Positions 50,299 to 62,487 of a stretch of 64,000 bases of DNA are shown one piece after another. Every line of letters begins with the position of its first letter. Position 1 is the stretch's first letter. The translations under genes and the position numbers were made by a program. The notes under the pieces are model-generated. The model was given only the letters and a program-made list of their open reading frames with translations, was not told the origin of the DNA and ran no database searches. Source of the DNA: Coffea arabica (taxonomy: Eukaryota; Streptophyta; Magnoliopsida; Gentianales; Rubiaceae); assembly GCF_036785885.1 (NCBI RefSeq), contig NC_092310.1, forward strand, positions 806,001-870,000, read 5' to 3'.

Positions 50299-53200
50299 TC
50301 AGCGCGATGCGTGATCATAGTCATGAAAATGGAAGTTTTTGTAAACAAAGTGGGATAACCACTTGGAAACCAAAAAGCTGATAATAGCCACTGAGACCAG
50401 AGTGCTTCTTGCTGCTGCGGATAGTGCACCCTGTTTTGCAGCAGCAACAATTCCAATTGAAGCAAGAGAGAAGACTTGCAACACAATCTCTAGTACATTG
50501 AGCCCTTTATATGCTAGATTGCAACTACTGCAGCTGACTGTGTGACTCCAGTACCTGAAGGAATAGGTCAACATGTAATCATGAAAAATAGGCCTTGTCG
50601 CGTTAACTTTTCTAAGTCTATTGTATGTCACGTATTCTGAAGAGAACATGAAGATAAGAACAATGTCTCAGGTTGATAAAGAACATGTATGTTATCTAGT
50701 AAATAAAGAAACGAAGAACACTTGGTCTTTCAACCAAGCAATCGAAAGCATTCTTGATTCCTGACCAATTGGTCTTAAGATTGGCTACATAGTTCCTTTC
50801 AGTCTTACAACCATCCTAGCTGCCAAACTTTGGTCCTCCAGAGAGCCAGTACGGCGGGGGGGGGGGGGGGGGGGGGAGGGGGAGAGGAGGGGAACAGATC
50901 AAAGACTGGATTAGGAATGAAATAAAGTTGAAATTTAAGAATTTCTTACAGCTTTTTACGTATATAAGCTTCTTGTATTTTGCATGTAGCACGACATGGA
51001 ACATTGGGGTTACAGAAACTTATTTTGAAGTGTCGGTATGCAAGAGTGATCATCTCTACTGTTTCTATCAACACAAATGAAAAGAAGAAAAGGCCAATAT
51101 TTCACTGAAATTGGAAGTGATGTACCTGTCCATAAGTTGCTCTCTTGGCGGAGTGGGTGGGAGAGCTCCAGTGTACTTTGTTCCCCAGTCAATTTGACCA
51201 TTGCTATACTTGTTTAACCACCTTCTGAAGCCCACCACAAGGGCATCTGCCTTCGTAGGAACAAAGCAAGCTTTATGCCAGTTTAAGGACCCAAATTCCT
51301 TTATCTTCCGCTCCTAAAGAATAGAATGAACACAATGATTAGTAAATCAGGCTACTACTTTTCGCGAAGATTTACAAAGTTTGACATGTTTCCAGATAGA
51401 AATATGATAGAGGACACGATACCCAAGCTAAGGAAACCTTAAATGGTGGATGGTCTGCACAGAAACCCTAGCTATGAACTCTATCATATTTTCCTTTTCT
51501 TTTCAATTCTGGATATGTTTTATTTGTGTCATTGCAAAGGATAATGTTTGTGGGCATCCAATTTATTGTCACCGTTCAAGTCCTGCAGTTCTGGCCTTGC
51601 AGCCTCATGCTTGAAAAAAAAGACACCAAGTGAATATTATGCAGTATCACACTACAGTTGTTTGATCAAAATTTGTGTTTGGCTATCATCTCTTAATTAC
51701 AGTTCTTTGAAAACGCTAACACCAAAATGATAATTTAATTTTTTGTTTTTGGTGCTTAAACTGGTTAAGTTGGTGTGCATTTAAAAGTTCACATTGAACA
51801 CAAAGGTAATTTTCTAGAGAAGGAGTTCCTTTAGTTGTTAATATTGTCCAGCATAATTGTTAAGACTGTTCAGCATAATATGTCAAAAGTAGGATCATTG
51901 GTCCTAAAAGCTTCTGATAGTGCTACGCAGCCTCAAAACTCTTCCAATATGACTAAAACGTAATTTTCTAGTAATCATGTACTCCAGAATACACAGCTCA
52001 TATGTATTTGCCAGCATGCACGTTCTCATTTCATCATAATGGCCCTTATGCTCTAGATTTTCTTTGGAGAATTGAAAATTTCAATATAGAGTTGCAACCA
52101 TGACATTCTGATGTTCAAATTACCATGACTGAAGATTTGGACACGTACAAGGACCCCTGTTGTAGAAAAGAGAAGAGGAAAAGTTCCAGGGAGTACCTCC
52201 ACATGGAGAAGATATAAATCTGAATCTAGAACTAGATTTTGGTTCAGATGAAATATCCAGCGCGGAACAATACGATCTATCCAGACGCCAAAATTCCTTG
52301 GTGAGGTAAATATCAATCTGCTATTGCCCGGGCTAACTGGAATACACAGGAACACCAAAAGTATCTTCTTCACCGGCTTAGGCGTGGATGGATTCTGCAT
52401 ATAGTTATCCCTTATATGAATGCTATAAATGGACAATTATACAACGATAGGTAGATATTATAGAAAAGAAATAATTAAGAAACAATGACTAACTTCAATA
52501 TTAACAATCAATTACCTCTGTGGTTCCAGCTGGTGAAGCAGATATATTATCTGGATTGCCTCCTAATGACCCGGAGGAATAAAAAACACAAGGTGGAATA
52601 AATATGTTATCTGAAATTGTCGATGATTTTGCAGTGAAACCCTTTTTGTCTAATGTCTTTACCCTTATCTCAAGTGGTCTGCCTCCTTCCCTGTCAACCT
52701 TAACAGTGCAGGAAAATGCAGAAAAGAAACTATTAGTAATTTGGAACCCAAAAAAAAGGTTAGGAACAGCAAACATTCTCAAATTATAAGGTAAAGGCTC
52801 TTATCTCTTTGAGCGCTGTGGGGCTCTCATTATGCCATAATGTGCATACGGAACATGAGAAGGGTCCATAAGATTTTCAATCAGAACCTCGTACCTGTAA
52901 ATGCTTGGCTATCAGAAGCAACTTAAGAATAAAACAAACATTATTTGACATAACTTTTCAACCACTTTTTCTGTTTTTCTTATTACACTTCATAACATGA
53001 AACAAGAACCAAAACCTTTTAGTTTTATCATCTTTTGAGTTTTACCTATTTCTCTTTATTGATTTTTCCCGCATTTTTCTCACCCTTCTTGAAGGAAGCT
53101 AATGAATTTCTTTCTTTTTCCTTTGCATTTCCCAGAGCATGTATTGAATACCGACACAAGTAACAGTGAAAGCAATTTAGTTTAGCATTCCATAGAGATA

Positions 53201-55909
53201 GCAGCCTTTTCAATATGATTAGAGTTCAGATGAAGATTTGCCTAGTATGAGCGTGGAACAACAACCACCACAAAAGCTATAATAAAGGGGGCAACTAATT
53301 GCTTACCCATATTGTATATCTCTAGTGATCATCTGACTGGTAAAGGATGGATCATCAATTTCCGGGATGTATGGAGGCTTTTCCTTCGAAAATATGTCTT
53401 TGTACTGGCTATCAGCATTAAGCCAAAACCAAAGAATGCCATTTTGCACACAACTTGGATATGCAGCTACACATGCTTTGCTAGAAGTATGGATCTGAAC
53501 TTCCAAGCAAAGTGTCAATCCATCATGCTTTGGTTTAGGTACATTGGAAATGGCAAGGTTTGCATGTTTAGACATGATGTATCTGCTATGTACAACAAAG
53601 TAAGCAAATGCATTTCCATAGCATCAAGTATCAGAATGAAGCTCCAAACTGTCATACTTAAACAGTAGAAAGCTATTGGCAATATTCAAAATTTCTAAAT
53701 TTAGTATTGCATAAAAGATGTTCACAACAACTGGAAACAATATTCATTGAATAACTGTCCGACATAGAGGTAATTCAAGTTTTGAACCAAGCCAAGCTTG
53801 ATTGGTAGATAAAGAAAAATCGCTTATCAGAATATTATGCATCTTCTCATAGAGCCTTGGTGGAGAATTAATTGAAAAAAAAAATGGAAAAAGAGAAGTG
53901 GCAAAATTTTTTGTAGATTTCAAGTTCATAATGGCTGATGAACACTTAAAGTTCTTTTTACTCTTTAAACGAGGAGATTTTGAGTACGAAAAGGTAAAAA
54001 CAAGCGAAAATGTCGTACTGGAATAACCAGACAGTAGGAAGACTACTAAAACCTGAAAATTTTCAGTGAGTTTGGTCAAATGAGTTCTGCTTCTTTCCCC
54101 CAGCTATTCTTGATTCCCTATCTACAAAGGGCCTCGACTTCAGAGTAGATATGTATGTATGTGAAAGCTTACAAGTGTCTTAGATGTGGAAGTTATTAAA
54201 TATTTTAAATTGGATTCCATCATCTAATCCTAAGGTATAAAAGACACTATGGCCATTCTATCATAAAGATCAAGCCTACATCAAATAAAAATTTCACCAA
54301 TCCAATTTCACTGAATTCTCATCCACTTCCTCTGCTAGATTCAGATTTGTAGCTCATGGTTTGCATATAAAGTTTCTGGGTAATTTCTGGTGGAGGAATC
54401 CGAAATTCATATGACTAATTGTCAGTTAAAATTGAATATCCCCATTCAATGATCCAGGCCTTAAATGCCACCAATAAGTTATCGTTGTATCTGAATAAGA
54501 TACAAATAACTTATTGCAATGGCTAGGTAAAGTGTGCATTATACTTGAGAAGTTTCCATCATATCTAGACTGTTTTGCCTGCTTCAGTGCTAGTGATGAA
54601 TATCTGCCTATGTACAAATTCAAAGTCAATCTAGTGCTATTCAAATAGGCATATAAAACTTTGGAGCTTTCTTCCAAACTTGATTACATATCTCAAAAAA
54701 TTGGCTTTCCACAGCTAGTCTGCTATTGATAACGGTCCTACCTTCACTATTGTCATTTATGTGCTATAATAGCTTTAATCTTTCAGCTACTACATTCTTC
54801 AAGAGAGGAGCAAATTATTTAGGTGGCCACCAAACTTTTGGAATCGTCGAGTTTTGATAATTGAACTATTAAAGGTCTGGTTTTGGCCATTGAACTATCT
54901 CAAGTTTAGATTTTAGGTCATTCCGTTAGATTTCATCATTAAATATGACAGATATGAGTGGTCGCAAGATTCATGAGAAAAAAGAAAAGGGCATAGTTAC
55001 TATTAAATCCAACGGAATGGCACGCAATCTAAACTTTAGATAGTTCAATGGCTAAAATCAGACTTTTAATAGTTCAGTGATTAAAATCCGATGATTCCAA
55101 AAGTTCATTGGCTATTCGGATAATTTGCTGTCAAGAAAGTTACTAAAAATTTAGATATAACAGAGGATAAGGCAAAAAGAAAGCATGTGACTTGCACAGT
55201 GATTAAACAAATATGAATGTAGCAAACAGCAACAATGACACTGACTGAAAATCAATGCATCGAAAAGGAGAACTAGCGGATAGGAAAGACGCATACTTCA
55301 CATAATTCACAATCATGAAAATGAACTTTTGTTAGCAATTTCAATTACCGGAGGACCATCTCGGGGTGCTTGAGGAATGAACTTGCAATCGCCAGATCCA
55401 CCAAAGCACCAACCATGATAAACACACTGCAACCTGCCCCACTGATCAATCCTTCCTTCAGACAAAGGAGCCAACCTATGAGGACAAGTATCATCAAACA
55501 CCTTCCAATCATTCTCATTCCTATCCCACCACACAACAATATCAATTCCCATCACTTTCTTCCCAAGTGGCCTCCTTTTGTCAAGATCACAAACAGGCAT
55601 CACAGGATACCATTGTGCGTACCAATCAAATTTCTCATCTTTTTCTGAAGTCTCAGTTTCTTGACCAAACGAAGCGTCTTTGAATGATTGATCAGCCGCT
55701 GGCACAGTATCCGTGGAAGAGATGGCCGTGGAAAGCTCGAATTTTGCTTTCTTGAACTGATATGAAGGGAGATGTAAATTGGTGGGTTGTTGATAGCTAA
55801 ACGGATAATGCAAGATTGGATTTTTAATCTTTCTTCCAAAGGGTCTTCTTGTGATCAAATTAAGGTGCGATGATGATAATGAAAGGGAAGTAGCAGTCAA
55901 AGTTCCCAT
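50299..55909 (-). CDS. PTC52: chloroplast Rieske oxygenase, PTC52/ACD1-like (pheophorbide a oxygenase family), 7 exons
   Basis: Exons on the minus strand: 55909-55349, 53494-53307, 52894-52807, 52698-52516, 52394-52197, 51313-51126, 50554-50299; together 553 residues, close to the family length. The N-terminus is Ser-rich like a plastid transit peptide. The Rieske [2Fe-2S] site is Cys142-x-His144 and Cys162-x2-His165 ([14 protein letters not shown]). A mononuclear-iron motif [12 protein letters not shown] is in exon 3, the PaO-type domain follows, and the C-terminus has a CSSC redox pair ([11 protein letters not shown]) and two hydrophobic helices ending near YDHASR. The family oxidises chlorophyll-related rings at plastid membranes; PTC52 is linked to protochlorophyllide. 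All splice sites are GT-AG except the exon-3 donor, which reads AAAG/AGATAAG with TAA in frame directly after. A 323-bp MITE lies in intron 1 and a poly-G run in intron 6. Without correct removal of intron 3 the protein would be truncated. Confidence 0.88.
50856..50876. repeat. poly-G run of 21 nt in intron 6 of the oxygenase gene
   Basis: 21 G residues preceded by ACGGC and followed by AGGGGGAGAGGAGGGG. In the gene's own direction it is a poly-C tract about 250 bp after the exon-6 donor. Confidence 0.9.
54808..55130. mobile_element. MITE (323 bp) inside intron 1 of the oxygenase gene
   Basis: The outer parts are inverted copies over about 110 bp (GCAAATTAT ... AACTTTTGGAATC ... TTGAACTATC ... 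CATTCCGTT). Flanks TCAAGAGAG (54799-54807) and TCAAGAAAG (55131-55139) form a 9-bp duplication with one difference, which suggests a Mutator-like origin. Confidence 0.75.
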
Positions 55910-56131
55910 TGCAGCTTCTTTAATGGCAGTAGTTTGTCAGTGTCCTGACTCCCGCAGGTTTCAAACAGAGGTTATCTTCATGGATTTGATGGATGCATAT
56001 ACAGCTGATAGACCGACCCTGAGTGAGTGTTGTGTGTGGGCGCAAAACTTTGTGGATGAGGCGCATCTTCCCCATCATTGAAACTGTTAATTTTGGATGC
56101 ATCAGCCCTCCAAGCTGTAAAAAGCTGAAAA
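55910..56131. other. 5' flank of the oxygenase gene
   Basis: About 220 bp separate the ATG from a poly-G run. No confident promoter motif was identified on the minus strand. Confidence 0.4.
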
Positions 56132-56152
56132 GGGGGGGGGGGGGGGGGGGGG
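56132..56152. repeat. poly-G run of 21 nt upstream of the oxygenase gene
   Basis: 21 G residues between AAAA and AATT. It lies 223 bp before the ATG at 55909 and is therefore poly-C on the coding strand of that gene. Confidence 0.9.
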
Positions 56153-56307
56153 AATTTTCAAGACCTTGGCCAAATTATAATTTATTTGACGGACTGCAAG
56201 ACTTAAAAAGCATGTGAAAAATGTATTTGGCCAATTTGGAGAACAAATGTTTTAGTTTCTAACAACAAAGTAAAATCCAATTGGAAAGTCTATGTGGAAA
56301 AGTTTTA

Positions 56308-57115
56308 GGGATAATTTCAGAAACCTCCCCCTGAGGTTTCTAACAATTTTATTGAATTCCTCTAAGATTTAAAAAATTACACTTACCTCCCTTGATTTGA
56401 TAATTTTAGTAACAAAATATTAAAATAATATTGACTTGGACAATAATTTAAATGAATACCCAAAAATGCCCTTGTGAAATGAGTTTTAATTTATTTGTCT
56501 ATACAATTATAAGATTATTTAGTATAATTATAAGGAAAAATGTGCCAAATATTTCATGTCCATATCTACTATTTGATAAACAACTGTAATAATAAATTTA
56601 TTACTATGATATGATATTTTTTATGGTAATTTTTAATGAATTTAGATTTATAAGATAGAAAAGAAAATATTGAAATAATTCATTTAGAGTTTATAAATTT
56701 TTAAAGTAGTAGGATTATCATAATTTAGTAGAGCTTTTGTACCATTTCTTTTTAATTTTAATACCAAAAGATAGAAAAAAAAATCAGCAAAAATATTGGA
56801 TTACATATAAAATTAACTCATAAAAAAAATTACTAGTTCGACATTTGGTTATAATAGAAACCTAGAGACAACAGTGGAAGTTCTAAAATTTTATTGGTGA
56901 AAAATTTAAAAAAAAAGGAATAAGAAGGAAAAAGAATGAAAAAATAATTTTAAAACTTATTCTAAGTATAAGCATACCAAATAGAGAATTCCATTAAAAT
57001 ATTTAAGGGTAAAATTATCATTTTAAATGATAATGGAGGTATGTGTAATTTTTAAATTTTAGGGGAGCTCGGTGAAATTATCAGAAACCTCAGGAGAGGT
57101 TTCTGAAATTATCCC
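56308..57115. mobile_element. MULE-type MITE with 9-bp target duplication (808 bp)
   Basis: Ends GGGATAATTTCAGAAACCTC and the inverse GAGGTTTCTGAAATTATCCC. The inverted similarity extends about 90 bp inward. Exact 9-mers AAAGTTTTA flank it (56299-56307 and 57116-57124). Same family as 47566-48773 and 61389-62388. AT-rich, non-coding. Confidence 0.92.
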
Positions 57116-57124
57116 AAAGTTTTA

Positions 57125-57486
57125 TGTACTAATCATATTGTCCTGGAATACTACTTTAGAAGTTTCTAAGTTCAAATTATCTTTGCCAAATTGATCAAGC
57201 ACAGCGGTTGCCTCAATTCTGTTGGAGGGAAGTACTTGTAATTAACTGGTACTTCAATTTAGCAGGAAGATTAGCGCAGAAACTTCAAGAAAAACGGTTA
57301 CTATGTCTTTGTCCAACTCTTGCCTTCAGCTTAAAGGTATGGTCTTCTTGTCTTGTAAGTTGTGTGACAGGGGAGGCTTCATCTCATTTCATGCTTGAAA
57401 TTTTTTTGAAGCCAGGTCCAACTTTTGGCTTCAACTGTGCCACGTAACATGAATACTTGCCGAAGATTGGGAGCTGGGGCCATTCT
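57125..57486. other. intergenic DNA between two transposons
   Basis: A short open frame is present but no domain was recognised. Nothing else is visible. Confidence 0.5.
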
Positions 57487-57494
57487 GTTACAAC

Positions 57495-60400
57495 TAGGGC
57501 TGCAAACGATTCGAGTCGCTCGCGAGCTGCTCGAGTCAAAGCTCGAGTCGAGTTCGGTCAAAGTCGAACTCGAGTCGAGCTCGAGCGGCTCGTTTATAAA
57601 TCGAGTCGAACTCGAGCCATCGTCTATTAGGCTCGTTAGCTCGTCGAGCCGCTCGACGAGCTTTGTGAAATTATAAAAATACCCTTATTTATATGGTTAA
57701 TTACTAAGTTATAACATGGGAATTGGGATGGAATTCGATTTCTTATAACATAGCAAAAATTACTTTCCCCAATTCCATTTCTTATTACTTCTCTACCACA
57801 TCTCTGTTTGGTCTTTCCTTCTTTCTTTCACACCTTCTCAAGCCCTAGCCATCGCCGCCACCACCTACGAGTGCACCGCGCTGACCACAGCCACCACCGC
57901 GACACCGCCACTGCTACCGTTCAGGCCTCATTCGACTGCAATTCGACTTCATTCGAGAGAAACCTTCTTCCTCTCGAAGCAATTCGACTGCAACTCGCCT
58001 TCGTCGTTGGCTCAGCTGTATTCGGACAGAGGCTTGACTTCCCTCACGGTGCGTCTTAAGGACTGCTAACCATCTGTCTTCCTCCACGGCGCATCTTAAA
58101 GCCCTCAATTTGATTTCCAATTTAAGGTTGGTTCGGGCCGTTGGGTATTCCTTCCCCAATTTAAGGTTCGCGCAGCTTTTAGGATTTTTGACCCAAACTC
58201 CGTTTACTCTTTCCAGTGATTTTTTGCTGTCCTTTGGAATACAATAGTACAAAGTGCAAATTTTTGTCCTGATTCCCTTGTTGCATTTCCGATAATTGTA
58301 AACTGCTCTCCGTCTTTTTTTATTTTGGACGTATCCATGCACGGATTTGAAAGAGGATCCAGAACAAATACTGAAATGAAAAAAAAAATGAAATTTTCTG
58401 GCTTGAATTTGTAATGATTGAGACCAATTAGGGCATAAAATGGTTTAGACGCACCCCAGATTCCAATTTTCCATTCATGTCATGCATTTTTACCTTAACC
58501 ATCAGTTCTTTCATTTCTGAAATTGTATGAATCATGCATGCAGATGTTAGGAAAGTTAACCAAGTGATGTCAAAGAAGGCTGCAATATACGGCAATTATG
58601 AAAATAGAAGTCGTTGTTGTGATTCTAAAAGTTACAGACCGCTCTCCACTACTTTTTTTTTTTTTTAATATTATCATTTTCCTATCTCCACTGCTGATTT
58701 GTAAATACTAGTGCAATTTTTAAAAAAAAAATTTTTTTTAATCGATGTTACTAACGTTGGAGGGAGTGTTATATACATTATCTAGCTACAATATGAATCT
58801 GATATGACTTGATCGAGCCCATAATTTTTTTTTCTCTCTCTCAAAAACTCTGATTCCAATATGTCTTTTCTAGTTGCGCATCTATTTTTAGATTATGAAA
58901 AATAACATGCATCTCATTTTTAATATTCCCACGTCTATCCCATTAAATATTTCTATAGGCAAAGTCTATAGTTTATAACTGCTGGTATATGGGGGCTATA
59001 ATTCCATAGCTCAATGAAAGTGTAATTTAGTATATGATACGTAGATTTGGTTTTTATATGTTTACTCTGATGGTGGCCTCTTTTTGTGTAAATCATACCA
59101 CATTTTTTATTCTTGCATGTTTCTGATCTCATGTGCTCTACACTTAGCCTCCTCATCTCTTTTGAGGCTCAATGTCTACTGTCTAGTCACCTGCTAGAGA
59201 GAACTTGGGTAATATTCTGCGGCGCTTAACTTTTATTTGTATAGCCGGTTTGAGCAGAAAAGTGAGACCACATTTGCTTGATTCAATAGTACAGATTAAG
59301 GCTTTGGCATGTATATAATGTATGCAATATTTTTCACTTGAGCTCACAATGTATCTGATTTATATGCCGAGTATGTGGAGATGCATGTTTCAAGTTCAAG
59401 AGATTCTGGAGGAAGCTCTCAAGTAGTGGCAAATGAACCAGGTAGCAAGAGTAGCAATAGTTCATCCTCTACAATGACACATGTTACTGGAATGTGTGAA
59501 TTTCTATCTCACATTGCTACTGTGGAACCCGTTCAACCGGAGAAAAATGAGCTAGATATCTACTTTGAAGATGGCCTTCTCAGTGCTATGGAGAAGTCTA
59601 GCTTGGATATTGTCAACTTAGATGCTTTGAAATGGTGGAAAAGCACAACAAAATACAAGATTTTGCCTAAGATGGCTGCGGATATTTTAGCCATTCCTGT
59701 TAGCACCGTAGCTTCGGAAGCGACATTTAGTGCTGGAACTAGAGTGCTTGACTCCTACCGTGCTTCTTTAGCTCCAGAAACTGTAGAGATGTTGATGTGT
59801 GTTGGGGATTGGTGTCGTAGGCTACACGGAGTGAAGAAAAGGGATAAGGTAATTATGTTACAAATTACGTTTTTCATCTATTACAATATGTTTTATAGTT
59901 GGCTTAATCTTGGTCTTTATTATTTTTTTTTACTTTGCAGAAAATGAAGTCAGCGCAAGAGATTTCATTGCCTATTCCTTGAACTTTTTCATGTTTTAGG
60001 TAATCTATATTCTCAGTTTTTTGGCTGCTGGTTTCTTTATATATGTATATGATTTATTTGGTGGCTGGTTTCATTGCAACTGAAATGGAAGTTATTTGCC
60101 TGATTTTCTTAGCTGTGCAACAGTTGCAGCTTATTGGTGCATTATTGGCTGTAGGTGCGTTTTTTCACCTATATTTTCAGTACCAAGATTGTAAGCTTCC
60201 AGTTTGTGCTGCTTGTCAAATTTTCTTTTGAGTTCTATACGTGTCTGGCTTAGTTGAGTATTTGCAGAAGCATGCAATTAGAAGTAAAAGCAAAATTTTC
60301 TCAGCATGCAATTAGTTGAGTTTGTGCTGATCAAATTAAAACAGATCAACAACAACCAGCTTGGTTCAGTTTGGTGACTAGTGTTTTAGAATACAAGTTA

Positions 60401-61357
60401 CATGATTAGCACACAAAGTCCTGCAGCAACCACATTTAACTGCTCTAAGGTAAATGAATCATTGCAGAATAAGCCTGGGTAATCTCTGCATCTGCTATGA
60501 CTAGATTAGTACTAACATTACTGAAAGTGTTCCAGAATCGCATTGCATCTCCAAACATTGATTGATCTCCAAAAACGTCATTAGCACACAGCTCAGAACA
60601 TGACAGATATATATATTAACTAATCAAGGATCTTGACTAGACTATCATAAGGTAAAAGACAGCACACTAGAGAATCTATAGCAGAATATTGAATCTGCAG
60701 TTCATGTGAAGAATGAAATGGCAAGAATATTACAAGTAAACCCTCAACTTATTGCTGTTTATATCCTTGTTAGGATAGAAATGGTGTTATTGTATAGCTC
60801 CTTGATTGGCACTTATTTATTTTTGGACGTATTGAGCAGGTTGGAGCTGGGACTATGAATCCTCTGACATTTCTAAGAAGAGAAGAAGTTCGTGACTTCA
60901 ATGACTGTGCTTAGTTTGTAATTTGTAATTCAATAAGTTTCTAAATTTATGATTGTATTTAGTGAAAAATTTGTAGGCCTTTTTTTATTATGATAATGTG
61001 AAAAATTATGGTCAATTATAGGCATGAATTGTAAGCTATGATTATGCTCATAATTTGGTTAGGAATTAGTTAATAAAATGATTTTTTTTGTTACATTAAT
61101 TCCCAAAATTCGAGCTAACGAGCCGTTAACGAGTCAAAAATTCGAGCTCACAAATCGAGCTGCTCGCGAGCCAGAAATCGAGCATTAACTCGCGAGCCTT
61201 AACGAGTCGAGCTCGAGCTTAGCTTTTTTTAGTCGAGTCGAGCTCGAGCTCAATTCTTATAGGCTCGTCGAGCTCGAACTCGAGCTCACCCATTTTTAAG
61301 TCGAGCTTGGCTCGATAAGTCCAAAACTCGACTCGACTCGACTCGTTTGCAGCCCTA
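57495..61357 (+). mobile_element. hAT transposon with deleted transposase (3863 bp, 8-bp target duplication)
   Basis: Left end TAGGGCTGCAAACGA and right end TCGTTTGCAGCCCTA are exact inverted repeats. Both are followed inward by dense GAGCTCGAGTCG-type subterminal repeats of about 150-250 bp. The exact 8-mer GTTACAAC flanks the element (57487-57494 and 61358-61365). Inside is the C-terminal part of a hAT transposase at 59375-59982. The N-terminal DNA-binding and catalytic parts are absent. Confidence 0.93.
59375..59982 (+). pseudogene. hAT transposase C-terminal dimerisation domain (remnant)
   Basis: Two exons, 59375-59848 and 59941-59982 (GT..AG intron), encode about 171 residues. After a Ser-rich start comes the hAT dimerisation region: [56 protein letters not shown] and a W-C pair (GDWCRR). 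This domain joins transposase subunits. The BED zinc finger and the catalytic Asp-Asp-Glu region are missing, so it cannot cut DNA. Confidence 0.88.
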
Positions 61358-61388
61358 GTTACAACAATCAAAGTCCAGATTACTCTTT

Positions 61389-62388
61389 GGGATAATATCA
61401 GAAACTTCACCTTCTTAGGTTTCTCCTAATGTAACTTAGTGCCTCTTATGTTTTAAAAATATCACTTATCTCCCCTAACAAAATGACTATGTTAATTCTC
61501 GCTTGATACATAATTCACATGTCTAATGAATGGAGCTCAAAAAAATTAAAAAAAAAAAGAAAGAAAAGTCACTTTCTTCTATTTCCCCTTTTTCCAACAC
61601 TCTCTCTTACTTTTTTTTTTTGGATGATTATGCAATTTTTTATTCATAAATTATAGTAAATTAAATTTTGCTTATCTTTTTCTTTTCATGATTGCGATAG
61701 AGTGGCAGTATGATTTTTTTTTTTGTTTATTTTGAATTGATCTTTATAATGATTTAGTACAACTCAAAGGCTTGGGAAGAGGTTAAAGAAAAAATAAGAT
61801 TCATAAGAAATCAATTTTGACAGTTGAGAAGAGGTTAAAGAAAAAATAAGATTCATAAGAAATCAATTTTGAGTATATAGAGTTGAATTGATGCTAGCGT
61901 ATTTATTTACAAACATCCTTTTCATATTTAAAATTTATATTTTTATAGACTATTTATTACTTTGTGATGTGGTTGAACTACTAGAAATTGCTCTTTAGGT
62001 GATGATTTTTTTGAAGCAAAGAAAGTGCCTTAGAAGCATTTCCATTTAGCAAAATGGGTAGTTTAGGGTTTTTAAAAATTTTGTTAGTTTTTTTTTATCA
62101 CAACGATAACAGTTATATAACCTATTATAACCTAATCTAAAGGGAGGGAGAGTGAACGGGAAACCCCGTCGAAAGAAGCCACCTGAAGGTGGCAGCCACA
62201 ATTAAGTGGCAACCCTTGCCTCCCACTTTCCCAAGACTTTAAAGTCTTGGGGTTACCGCAATTAAGTGGCTTTTAAAAATTTTGTTACACAAATAACAAA
62301 AGTAAAGGAGATAAATGATATTTTTAAAATCTTATGAGTGCTAAATGATATAAAGATAAACCTCATGGGAGGGTTTTGATATTATCCC
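61389..62388. mobile_element. MULE-type MITE with 9-bp target duplication (1000 bp)
   Basis: Ends GGGATAATATCAGAAACTTC and the inverse GTTTTGATATTATCCC. Exact 9-mers TTACTCTTT flank it (61380-61388 and 62389-62397). It lies only 23 bp beyond the duplicated target of the hAT element. The interior has two palindromes near 62178-62251. Non-coding. Confidence 0.9.
62178..62271. repeat. cluster of short palindromes inside the MULE-type MITE
   Basis: GCCACCTGAAGGTGGC (62178-62193) is an imperfect palindrome. 62230-62251 is a perfect 22-bp palindrome with half-site CCCAAGACTTT. CAATTAAGTGGC occurs twice (near 62199 and 62260). The stretch is much less AT-rich than the rest of the element. Confidence 0.8.
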
Positions 62389-62487
62389 TTACTCTTTTAT
62401 TCACATAAATGCATTTAATTTTGTGATTAATCTACCTATATTACCATAGTTTTTGATTAACAATTAGTAGTAGAGTCATGTTAAGAC
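62317..62487. repeat. first copy of a 171-bp duplication
   Basis: Aligns with 63702-63872 at roughly nine in ten positions. It covers the right end of the MULE-type MITE, its target duplication and about 90 bp beyond. Confidence 0.85.

Noticed and set aside
57808-58342. Open frames near the left end of the hAT element
   Set aside because: Low-complexity His/Ser/Arg translation and no transposase similarity. Probably leader sequence.
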